DNA of 64,000 nucleotides from Otis tarda (Eukaryota > Chordata > Aves > Otidiformes > Otididae). The notes under the pieces are model-generated. The model ran no database searches and was not told the DNA's origin. It worked only from the letters and a program-made list of their open reading frames with translations. The stretch lies in the NCBI GenBank assembly GCA_026413225.1, contig CM048591.1, positions 45,265,803-45,329,802 of the forward strand. Direction: 5' to 3'. Shown here one piece after another: positions 1 to 10,700 of this stretch; position 1 is the first letter of the stretch; every line of letters begins with the position of its first letter. Both the position numbers and the translations under genes were made by a program.

Positions 1-289
1 CTGTGTAAAAAGGGGCAACATAAGCAACTTCCTACCCTGGACAGACAATATGGAGTCTTTTGGGTTACTCAGTGTTTCCATTTTATTTCCTTCGGTCTGA
101 CGAGACCATTGAAGCATGAATAACTTTCCTCTGAAATGCAGTATCAGTATTCCTTCAGAACTTGATTAATGTTACTCTGCACATACAGAGAAGAAGGATT
201 AGTACCATATTTGTCACAGTGGCTTTGAATTCTAGAATAATTTTACTAACTTGCATTAGTAAACTTAAAGGTAAAGTAACCTGTCTTAC

Positions 290-336
290 CTCAAAGGAAT
301 ACGCTTTTCCAAGCCCATCTCCTGCTCCTGTGACCA
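290..336 (-). CDS. HSD17B3: HSD17B3 coding exon 2
   Basis: The acceptor is TTTCTCCAG before 336 and the donor GTAAGACAG follows 290. The 47-nt exon completes the split Val codon and encodes VTGAGDGLGKAYSFE, the Rossmann-fold glycine motif. It ends in phase 0. Confidence 0.92.
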
Positions 337-2669
337 CTGGAGAAAGTAAAAAGAAGAATCAAGATTACATGTGTAGCTCTGCTTTAACCTGTTCTTTCTT
401 AAATTCTTTAATATTCATCATTCGTATTTCCTAAACACTGCAGCCTAAATGCTTTTATTGAAGCACAGAATCAATGTGTTTAAAAATGCTTCCTTCTGAC
501 TTTTTCATCTTTTTGTTACTTCATTTAGCATATTTTGTCTTCAAAGCAAATCCCTCCCCACAGTGACCTATCCGATGCAGTAGGTAATTATTACTCTCAT
601 TTTTGATGGGGAGACACTCAGCAACAAGTCAATTGCCTACGAGGTGATAGAATTTCTTCCATATATGTATTTTCACGAGTTCTGCTTTGTCAGTCTTCCA
701 CTTTTATGCTGCTGGCAGGATGGCAGGCAATAAAGACTAACCAGTGACTGAAGCTGATACAATATTTTCTCACAGAAGAAATCTGTATGTAAGGATTTCT
801 CACAGGAAATCTGTATGTAAGCAAACTTACCACTGTCTATAAAGTGTTCTTCCTTCAGAGCTGTCTTATTCATTTTACCTTTAGATTCAGTGTTACTAGG
901 AAAGTAAACAAGCGTTGGCATTTGTGAAGTTTTGTAAATTTGTAAAAAACTGTAAATTTGTAAAAAATTGTAAATTTGTAAAAACTTACTTTAAAATTGT
1001 AATTTGTAAAAACTTTAAATGTTATGCAAACAAACACTAAAGAGAACTATAGAAAGAAAATCCTTATGACCTTAGAAGTAAAGAAGAAATAAATAAAGTA
1101 GGAAAGCACTAATGCAATTCCAATGTAAAACTGGTGATTTTTTCAGAGCAAAACTGAAAATAAGTCAGTATTTTAAAAATCTGTATTAAGAACTTCTGAA
1201 TCACAAGAGACACTGCAGAAACCACGTGATTTTGAATGGTTAGGTTTGTTGCCAACAAAAGAGCAATTACTCTCTCATTTCACAGAGAAAAGAGATCCCT
1301 CAGTGAAGCAGATGGGGATCTTTAGCTCTCTAGCAAACCTGCAGATGAAAAGCAAAAGTCTGTTGGAAAACAAGCTTCCACCTCGCAACTTTAATTTTCA
1401 TGATTCTCAGGATCTCATGTGCCACGTGACACAGCAAATCATCCAAGCCTTATGAACTTCACTGGGTCCAGAAGACTACGTTTATAAAAGGACAGAGCAT
1501 AAAAGGTCCACTGAAGGAAACAAATCTCAGCCTTCAGTTGAAACAAGGGTTTGACACAGAAAGTTCTATGCACTGCTCATCATCTCACACACAGAGCAGA
1601 GGTCCTTGCCTCACTTAGTTCAAAATGAGACCTACATATTGCTCCAGAAGCAGCTGGTATTCAGGCAGGTCTTCTGCAAAGGGGTGGATTTCATTTCTTA
1701 TTAATCCACTGTGAGACGTGCTTATTAAACACACACTCAATCCGGACACATCAAGTCTCTAGTGTGAGGGAAAGGAATGAGGCATGAGAGTACTGTTCAG
1801 GTCACTCATTAACAAGATGCCACCATCAGTGACATCTGTAGCCCAGGAACTCAGACACTGTAGTACCTGTCCATTCTTGCTTAATATTGATAACCTAACG
1901 AGCTTAAGAAAAACATCAGTGATCAGTAGGAAGGTGTTTATTAAACATTTCTGTTATTTTATGAGAATATCTAATATTTTTAAAGAAGTACTGCCAAGTT
2001 GCAGCCTTTGAAGTTTCTAGGTTGCAGTAGATTTGGCTCGTTAATGATACCATTAAGGATAGGTCACCAATTCAGAAAAAAAAGAGACTGGAGCAAAGTC
2101 ACCAGGAACAAAGAAAAGTTGCTTTGAAGAGTGGAGACCATATGCTAGACATAAACTAGTCACTTTGTGTATCAGGAAACTGAGGCTATAGGCAATGCTA
2201 TTAAAACTAAAGCATTTGCAGTAGAGAAAAAACATCAGAAGTAGCAATGGGGAGAGAATTCACATCAATACACCAGGTGCATGAGCTGTTACCAGTTTGA
2301 CTATATTTCTGTTCTCCCCAAGTACACAAAACCTTTAGGCTCAGAAAACCAACATTAGTAGGATAAAACAAAAAGAAATCAAGCAAACTACACCTCCTGG
2401 GAAACTGTGTTTTGTTCTGAAGGGACAGGGTAAGGAAATGCAAGGAAAGCCTCTCCCAATTAGCAACGTAATAACCCGTCACTCAGTTACAAGAAGGTAA
2501 GGAAGTTTCCTTTACCTGCCCATTCTCCCAGGGATGGAAAGAAAGTCAGAGGCAAAGCACTCCAGGTATGCGGGAAAATGTATTTCATAAATCTGATGCA
2601 TTTTACCAGAGTACAGAGACAGATCAAACCCCCAAAAAGAGCAAGCAGTTGATGCTGGAACGCTTCCAT
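290..2669 (-). CDS. HSD17B3: HSD17B3, 17-beta-hydroxysteroid dehydrogenase type 3, first two coding exons (partial)
   Basis: The family member is an ER-bound, NADPH-dependent short-chain dehydrogenase that reduces androstenedione to testosterone, mainly in testis. Two coding exons are visible: exon 1 at 2516-2669 and exon 2 at 290-336. Joined, they give 67 residues in one frame, the same boundaries I recall for the human protein. Residues 1-51 hold the hydrophobic N-terminal anchor. Residues 54-61 (TGAGDGLG) are the SDR cofactor-binding motif TGxxxGxG, followed by KAYSFE. The catalytic Ser/Tyr/Lys exons lie left of the window. Intron 1 (337-2515) has short tandem repeats but no visible gene. 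Assignment is by remembered homology; the close paralogue HSD17B12 is less likely given the sequence and the SLC35D2 neighbour. Confidence 0.93.
766..821. repeat. two-copy tandem duplication
   Basis: The segment beginning TTTCTCACAG and ending ATCTGTATGTAAG occurs at 766-793 and again at 796-821. The copies differ by a 2-base indel. Confidence 0.9.
933..1011. repeat. 18-bp A/T-rich tandem repeat
   Basis: The unit TGTAAATTTGTAAAAAAC occurs three times in a row from 933, the last copy one base shorter, then a decayed copy to about 1011. A simple tandem repeat inside HSD17B3 intron 1. Confidence 0.9.
2516..2669 (-). CDS. HSD17B3: HSD17B3 coding exon 1
   Basis: The ATG is at 2669-2667 and the donor GTAAAG follows 2516. 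The exon is 154 nt: 51 codons plus one base (phase 1). It encodes a hydrophobic anchor including LLALFGGLICL and ends SLGEWA. Confidence 0.92.
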
Positions 2670-5590
2670 GGCAAGTGAAGGCAGTGAGCTACTATGAATC
2701 AGTTGCTTTCTCTGCAGGCACTACCTCTTTCCAGCATGCTGCTAGTCTCTGAGCCCTGCCAGAGAAGTGAGAAGTCTAATCAAACCACGTGGTTTTCTTT
2801 TTCCAAGCCATGTCCAGGGTTATGATTAGAGTAACATCTCTACTTCACACTCAGACTTGTAAACTACTGAAGTAATCCAAACTAAACAATGATTTCTGGT
2901 GCTTGCTTCAGAGAAAAGGTTTCGTTCCTTTTCTGGAAACTACCCAAGAACAAAAAAAAAAAAAAAAAACAAAAAACAAAACTTTTATTGCCATTGTTTA
3001 GGATTCATAGAGACTAAAGATGAGTCTAAACCAAAACTCTGGATAAGAATGCTCCAAACTTTGGTGATAACACACATCCGCACTACTTCTGACAGCCCTG
3101 AACAGTTAAACTCCAGCCCAGACACTTCCAGGGCAAGTTCACACTGAACTTGGGTGGAGGCCAGAAAAATAGATTTATCTACAAATTCAAAGACAAAATA
3201 AGGATAGGTTACTAAAGTCACCTAGTTATTTCTGTACAGAGGAAGCAATATTACTTAACTTTTCAAAGATCTTTTTGAAAAGAGGTTAATATCATTACAT
3301 CCATTTTACAAATGGTGCAATTATGGCATGAACAAGTGCAGTAATCTATTAACAAGGAAAAGGACTTTCAGCTTTTCTGAACAAATTATGTTTGGACTAG
3401 TATTAAAGTTGAGGACATGTATGAAAGCCTTAAGGGGAAAAAATGCTTACAAGAACAGTATCTCATTGCAAGATAAGAAGAAATAAATGAAATTCAGACT
3501 TCAAGTGATTTAAAAAAAAATTAAAAGTTAACATACAGACTTTCTCAGCGAAGGCACAGAAACAACCTTCACTCTTTATTATTCATTTTTGAAAGATCAG
3601 CTGAAACTGGAGAAGAGGAACACTGATGCTTAAACATGCACTTAGCACAAATTAAAATAAATTTTGTCTGTATATTTTAATTACATTCTTCCACATTTAA
3701 CACAAATAATCTTTAAAATTTAACCTAAACCTGACCCTCAGAAATCTTCAACTAAAAAGCAGCAATATATGTCAAGTGTATCATTACTGACACCTTCAGC
3801 CAGAAAACCACAATATGCAGACATGTCACAGACTAAAGATGATGTCTGAATCACAAGGAATGTAATACTAACTGTACCTGTAACAGGAAGATATAAAAAC
3901 CATTATTATCTCAGCTTAACAACAACTCAGTTTCCCCACACATAAGCTCTCTTAAAATTTCAGCATAATTACTGTTTTCTATATCGTAACACCTCTTATT
4001 TTAACCCATAAGTAACGACAGACTTTAAAAGATCTAAATATTAAATTTAAAGAAATATTTACATGCAATCACAAATTCCTCAAAGAATGACTCAGTTATT
4101 CATGGAATACTTCAAATACTTCAACAAGTTGCACTGTGTTCTTCATATGCAACAATTATGCTTAACACCTCCTTTGAATAAAAAAGAAACAAACACACTT
4201 TTATTTGATGATGGAGTAAAAATGTAAACTTCCACAGCTGCCAGTCTTTTCTTTTGCACTTCCAGTTCTGCCCAGGCTCCCTTGACATGTTCTGTTCCGG
4301 AGGCTAGCAATGAGGCTGAGATACGCCTACAGTACTTCACGGGCCTCATATTTGTAAATCAGGCTGAGTTACTGGGAGGAAAAATAAAAAATTCTTATAA
4401 ATGTGAAAAATTGCTCATTCAGACCAGTCTGTTTATTTTCTGAGGTATTGCTTCTCTGACTTTCACAGGAATCACTGCAAGAACCTTACACATTGCATGG
4501 GTAGAAAGCTTCTTTGGGTGACCACTGTACTTTTTCACTCTTAATCTGATTCCATTAGCCCACTGCTAAGCAACCTCTATGAAGTTAAGAGTACGAACAG
4601 ATGAATGTACAGTGCAGTATTCCTTTCCAACACAGCTGCCTTTTAAAGTTTCTATGTTCTCTCGTAAACACACCTTGTCACCTGTAGAACTTGAAAAGTT
4701 TTTAAAATATTGGACTGACTTCTGAAAATCAAGTTCTGTAGCTAGCAGCACATAACCACAAGACTCCTCTGTGAGGACATGTGACTTTCAGAAGTCAATT
4801 CAGTATTTCTTAAAACTAGCTTACTTAATAATTCTTTTAAATATATATTCTGAAGACTAATGTTTTCTCTAACAATTTTTAGCATTTTTGCAAAAGAATA
4901 AAAAGAAAATGAGGTCTCATACAGCAAATAAGTAATGTAGTTCTACAATTGTTTTAGTATTTCATCAAGCTAATACGAAATCTGTAGAAAAGCAGGGTTA
5001 GGACTATCTACAGATGTATCCTAAGATAAATCAGTTCTAAATTACCACTTTGTTAACTGAAAGACACAGTTACTGATGTTCTGAAAGAAATAGCCATTTC
5101 CATAATTGCCTAAATTCTAACATGAGAGTTGTGCTGGGGTGTGCTCATATTCCCAGAGTTTCAACCAGCAAATTTACTGGAATCAGTATTATCTCCACAG
5201 ATAGCAGAAAATAGTAAGTGACTGAAGCCAAGTTGCTTTGTGAAAGGAGTTCTTGCACTTGCAAGTCCTTCTAGGTAATACCTACTTTTGGTTATTCCTA
5301 AATTTATATTTTAAATTATTCTGAGTAATACTATCATAAAGACTTTAGCAATGAGGCCTGTATTTTAAATGAGAAGTCTAAGTCTGAACGACTTAAAAAA
5401 CTTGACATGAACAATGAATTAAATAAAATCACTCCCCCTACAGTACAGAATGAACTAATGAAACTACCTCAAGTACAGTACAGCAGTTCATCATATAGAA
5501 AGCAAGTATTTGTGCTATCCATGTCTGCTTGAAAGCATTTAAAGTGTCCATACACACACACACACACACACACACAAAAAAGGAAAAACT
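2670..5590. other. intergenic region upstream of HSD17B3
   Basis: This stretch separates the HSD17B3 start codon from the probable end of the SLC35D2 transcript. It is AT-rich, with no CpG island and no recognisable coding exon. HSD17B3 must have its promoter here or in 2670-3000, but I cannot point to a TATA box or start site. There are A-runs, for example near 2950. Confidence 0.6.
5552..5576. repeat. (CA)n microsatellite
   Basis: About twelve uninterrupted CA units. On the minus strand this reads as (TG)n and lies 40-65 nt downstream of an AATAAA (5615-5620 on the complement). Confidence 0.95.
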
Positions 5591-5614
5591 TGTTAAAACT
5601 ATAATCTGTATCTC

Positions 5615-5620
5615 TTTATT
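5615..5620 (-). terminator. candidate polyadenylation signal for SLC35D2
   Basis: AATAAA on the minus strand, about 2.0 kb past the stop codon. A (TG)n tract begins about 40 nt downstream and could act as the GU-rich downstream element. Inferred from sequence alone. Confidence 0.35.
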
Positions 5621-6351
5621 TATAAAAGGTACAGCAAAACATCAATTAATTAAATGCATACAGTAGCTGTTCCTTTGTGGGAACATCTTATTTATTAAGT
5701 GCCATTATGTGTCCATTCATATTGCAATCAAATGGCTCTCATAATCTTTTCAGAACTAATGAAAGTTTTCCAATGCCCTGTCCCACTGCAGAGAGATGGG
5801 GTTCAATAATTAGGATTTTGGAGGTAGAGATGATCTGGAGAAAGAGCAGTTCTATAAAAGAATACACTCAAAAAATATCAAAGGCTTTTTAAGGATAAAG
5901 GAAATATTTAAAAACAGAAGATCCCTCTAAAATATTTGCAGCAACCTCTTCCCTCCCCAGCTCTTCAACAGGTAGAAAATGAAAGTCACATCTCTTAGCC
6001 AACTGTAAGAAACTGGATAGCCCGGACTTCTGTTTCCGCATTGACTGTGCCCATAAGTTCCACTTCTAATATCTGCAGTCACTCCTCCTCTTGCCAATCA
6101 AATCCAAGCAGGCAGTGGGCCACTCAGTCATTCCCTGAAGCTTCTGGTGTGAGCTACTCACAGGTTTCTTAGATCTAACCCAGTCCAGTCATTCACGTGT
6201 TACACGCAGAGCAATGCTTTACAGATTTAGCTGTATTTTAATTCAAGCAGGGATAAAATAAGTCATTAGATCAGCCTGGTTCCATGTCATGGTCTTCCAA
6301 AATCTTCTTTTGATTTGATTACTTAAAAAAAATCCTGGCTTGTACTTGCAG

Positions 6352-6453
6352 GCGGTTGAAAACCTCAACAAGATTGATTACTCTGCTGTCCTCCAGCACC
6401 GCAATGCTTCTACAGTGTTTTCAAAGATTAACACTACCTCCTCAGAGACACAG
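6352..6453 (+). other. orphan plus-strand exon-like segment
   Basis: An open segment of 34 codons is bounded by TTGTACTTGCAG before it and GTAAGC after it, and is in phase 0 at both ends. The reading includes the two N-glycosylation-type triplets NAS and NTT. I do not recognise the protein, and both flanking genes are on the other strand. It could be chance, a non-coding RNA exon, or an exon of an unrecognised gene. Confidence 0.2.
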
Positions 6454-7636
6454 GTAAGCATTATCAACTGTATTTTCAGAAAAGGAAATAAAGATACAGA
6501 CCAGTGCCATTATTGTTCCAGATGATAACCCAAACAATCAGATTCCAGACCTTTGTTTTTGCCACTGGATCAGCCTTGCCCACTGTAGCAACCCCTCGGG
6601 CTTCCTATGATTCCTTATCCTGAATTTTAAGCATAAACTAGTACCAGATAAGCTTTCACTGCATATTTAAGACACAACAAGACACAGATCCTTTCCCCTC
6701 ATTTAAACACAAGTTAGTCTTCCTCATATCAATTAGCTTCCCCTCTTGTATTTTGTATACAGTAGCATTACTTCTCTGCAGCATTAAAAGGTAATTATAG
6801 ACAAAATATCAGAGGAGGGAACTGTGACATAAAAAGACGAATGTACCTAAAGAAAAATAGATTTATCTTTGTTATCTCTCCTAAATACCTGTTTGGTACT
6901 GTCTCACACAAAAAAATATATTTTTAAATATACAAAAGTCTTCTCTCAATTTCCTTCTCTCCTTGATCCTGCAGCAAAGTTATGAGGGCTCACCCAGAAC
7001 AACTGTGACAACTGCAGTAGAACATCATGTTACTGAGGATGGGGAAAAGATCGAGAGATAATGTCTACATGATGCATACCAAATAGACCAGATCATATCC
7101 TGAATCCTTCAGTGAACACTTACACAGGGAACAATCTTGGGGCACACCTCCTCTTTGCCCCATGCATTCTACAGTCACCTACGTAAGAGCAAACATGTAT
7201 GTGAAATCATTCTGAATCACTAGTATCCTTCATCTCTTCACTGATATCAAAGATTGCACATGGTGTAAGGCAATGGTGAATCAAGCCTCATGATCTTTAC
7301 AGGCAGTTTTGCCTCAGAGAGTACTGTCAGACACTGAAAGAGAACAAACAGCACCAAAGTACAGGTAAATTAATAAATTTACAACCTGAGATTTGCTCAT
7401 GGCATTCCTTCCTATAAATGAGCCTGCAGTGTAAAAACAAGCTAAAATTAAACTTGTCCACATGTAAAAATCATGGTGTGCAAGAATATTTCTGAACCGA
7501 TTAGTTTTGTGCACATCTGTGGCAAATGAGGTAGATTTTTTTTTTCTTGCTCCAAATATGATCCAGCACATATTTAAGTTCTCAACAATGCTAAACAAAC
7601 TTCTATCTTCAGTCTCTTTCAAGATGGGTATTTTGG

Positions 7637-7739
7637 CTAACTCTTTGACTCAGGAAGTGTGCTCTCTTCATCCCCAGGTTGCGTAGGCTTGCTGTTTCCT
7701 CTTAAGGTTAAAAAAGAGTATCTCAATCCACCTGCCATA
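7637..7739 (-). CDS. SLC35D2: SLC35D2 coding exon 12 and stop
   Basis: After acceptor TTCTTCAG it reads [12 protein letters not shown], then a divergent hydrophilic tail ending PESKS and TAG. Confidence 0.94.
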
Positions 7740-10700
7740 CTGAAGAAAACAGAATGAACAGAAGCGTCAGAGACACCTGATGTTGTAGACACCATTTCAT
7801 AGGTATGTACCTTTCCTTCCAAACAATTGAAGAATGCCAGCTAGCATAAATTAGGAGTGCTTCAGAGCTACATAAGTCATCTGAGAAATGAGCCCCAAGT
7901 AGACAAAGATCAATTATCAGTTACTCCAACAGATTCATACAAACAGATGTAACAGTTCATCCAAACACAAAAAGTAACAACTCACAAGTCATAACTCATA
8001 TTCAACAGGCACAATTCATTCAATCACTGTTCTCTCGCTTCCCACATCACTTGGCTTTACTTGGAAGCCTTGCAGCTCAGAACTGCTGCTCCTAAAAAAA
8101 GAATTAACGCAACCCCACATAGCAAAACTGCAGGCATATTTCCATAGCTAAGATCTTACCATAGTAAGATTCAGTATCTGAAAACAGGCATGAAAAGACC
8201 TAACTAACTCTAATGAACTTTACATCCCGAGGAAGCTCATCCTCAGGCCAATAGCTTCAAAATTACATCATCCAAGTGGGCCAAATAAAAAAAAAACCCA
8301 TAAAACTATTATCTCACTAAGAAATCTTCAGCTTTAACAAATAAAAGCTATTCAAGTTTCACTCACCAAATATTTAGCCCTATAAAGTTTAACACAGAGA
8401 ATATGTAATCTCCACCAATCAACATTCCGATGTAAGCAACAGATATATTCTGAAAGAAAACAAAAGCCATGCATTTATTGAAGTCAGTTTTCATCTCTAA
8501 GAATATACATTATATAAATTAATTTACTTTCCTAAGGAAATAGCTATACTCTGTTGCTGTACACTCTAAAAATCAGTGTTTAAATTAGTTTCACAGGATG
8601 TCAGCCTTATGGGTAATGTGACTGCAAAACAGAATAATAAAATCAATATGTTTTCTAAACACACGCAATGCACTGAGAGTGACTTTCTGGGAAAAAAAAA
8701 AAAAAAAAAGGAAAAAAAGAAGGACAATTAGTTATTTGATGTTAGGTAAAATGGAGTTATGGCCACCTTCTGAAAATGTACTTCTTTTTAATCCTTGGAA
8801 GGCTCATTTCAAATTCTACTTCTTAAAACTAGGTTTTAGGTTCTCAAGTATAAAAATTATGCTTTAAAGTTAAATTAAAAGTTCTTTACTATTGCTTTAA
8901 AAAGGTTACCTCTTTACTTTGCCAACTGAATGTTCATTGAAAGCACTTTCCTCAAGTTCAAGGCAGGCACATCTAAAGTTAAAGATTCTACCCCTCACCT
9001 CATCCCCATCAAGTTTTGGGAAAATTGCCCCCTACAGACAGAAGGAAAGCCATAGAACCATGTGATCATTTTACCAACACTTTGTTAGTTTCAAATGTTC
9101 TAGCATTTAGCCTGGACAATGACATCATTTCTACCAATTTCTAGTGGAGACTACTGCATCATAAAGCGCTTCTCAACTTTAAAGCCATTCAAAATGTCTC
9201 AAAGAATAATTATTACTCAGAAAACAGAAATAGTGTTTCTCTATTTAAATGGATCAATGTAGACATAAAAAATTCAAAAGAATGCTTTCAGGACCACAGA
9301 ATGAAAACTACTAGATTAATCTTGCCAGCTCTCAAAAAACACAACTGCAGAAAGAGAAGTACTATCTTCTTTTTGCGCATTTTGCTATGCTGGAGGTATT
9401 GTTTTCCTTAGCGATCCATGAAAGGGAGCACCCTAAGGACTGTTATTCCTGTGGCCAAGCTAGTTTGGATTCTGATAGTTGTTTGGCCCGCAACTGCACA
9501 AGTTTTATCTTTTGCCAAATCTCTTCCAGCTTAAAGCTCCGTGCTTCTCTCCAAACTAGCCTACAAAAACGTGCTTGTGCAGTCAGTCATCTTCCCAGCT
9601 CAGACATGCTGGCCTTAACAGCACAAAGGAAGTTGCATTGGTTTTAAAACAAACTGGATTAGAGAAAACAGATAGTAAAGACACCAAGTTCAGTTTTTAA
9701 GACAGGCATGTTTTGGTGTTGATCAAATTGCCCAGAATTTATACAAACCAAAATGAAATAGTTCTTTCAGCTACAATACAAGTTCTCACACAGAGACAGA
9801 AGCAGTTAATCATACGGCAATAACTCCTTACTACAGCTCAGCCACTATTCTTTATCTATGAATACCCTTTTTACTATCAGCAAAGGAAATTATTCAGCCT
9901 AAAATGAAAGTGTAGTAGTCTGTATCAGTTTGCAATGGATTTGCACCAGGCTACCTTGTCTAACTCACAGCAACTTGATAAGGAATAGAAGCAGGTGACA
10001 GTACCTGATGAAATGTGGTTAAATGCACATCTTTTAATTAAAGTGGTTCAAGTTTCTCATGTAGGAAAAATAAAAAATATATTAATACTTACATTGCTTT
10101 CTAGAGTATACCTGAGCCTCAATGGAAGAAAACAAAGTGTGTCAGTATTAGCCCTCATTTTGAGTTTCCAGCTCAAAGCATAAGTAGAATCACTGCTCAG
10201 TCAATGCTCTTCCCTGTCTAGTTGAGCATTCTCATGTCTCTCTTCTCCATAACTCACCTTGATGGCACCAACTACTGTCGTTGTAAGCGCAGAATTGTAA
10301 TGACTGCATAGGACAGTAGAATACATCAAGAGAAACCTAAATAAAGCAAAGGAGAAAATTTTATAAATGCCTTCCAAGAAACGCAGAAATTTAGCAACAC
10401 TTTGAAATGTTCAACATCTTCTGGATCAGTATTTTGCTGGGATCTTCAATCCCACCTGTTCCAAACCCTAAAAAATTATTCTGTGGATCTGTACTTTAAG
10501 TTAATGATATGCATATACCAAGTACTCAAAATACAGGTTAAAATGTGCTGCTTGAGCTCTCACAGAGTCATCCCTGTTTTCTGCGTTTCTTAAACGTCAG
10601 TATTTGAAGTCAGTTTGACTCCTTCGTTAGTGGTATGTGAAAGAGCAAAAGAGGATCCAATTAACTTTTTTTATTTTTGGTTTGACTCTGCAGTTCCAAC

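Larger units (their letters stand above)
337..2515 (-). other. HSD17B3 intron 1, no other gene seen
   Basis: AT-rich intron. It holds a duplicated ~27-bp segment (766-793 and 796-821) and an 18-bp A/T tandem repeat (933-1011). Short open frames on both strands lack homology or splice support. Confidence 0.7.
5591..7636 (-). other. SLC35D2: probable SLC35D2 3' UTR and flank
   Basis: The region follows the SLC35D2 stop codon in transcription order. A minus-strand AATAAA (complement of 5615-5620) followed by a TG-rich tract is a candidate distal cleavage site. A nearer, weaker site cannot be excluded, so the UTR length is uncertain. A plus-strand open segment with consensus splice sites lies at 6352-6453 (see that entry). 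Confidence 0.4.
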
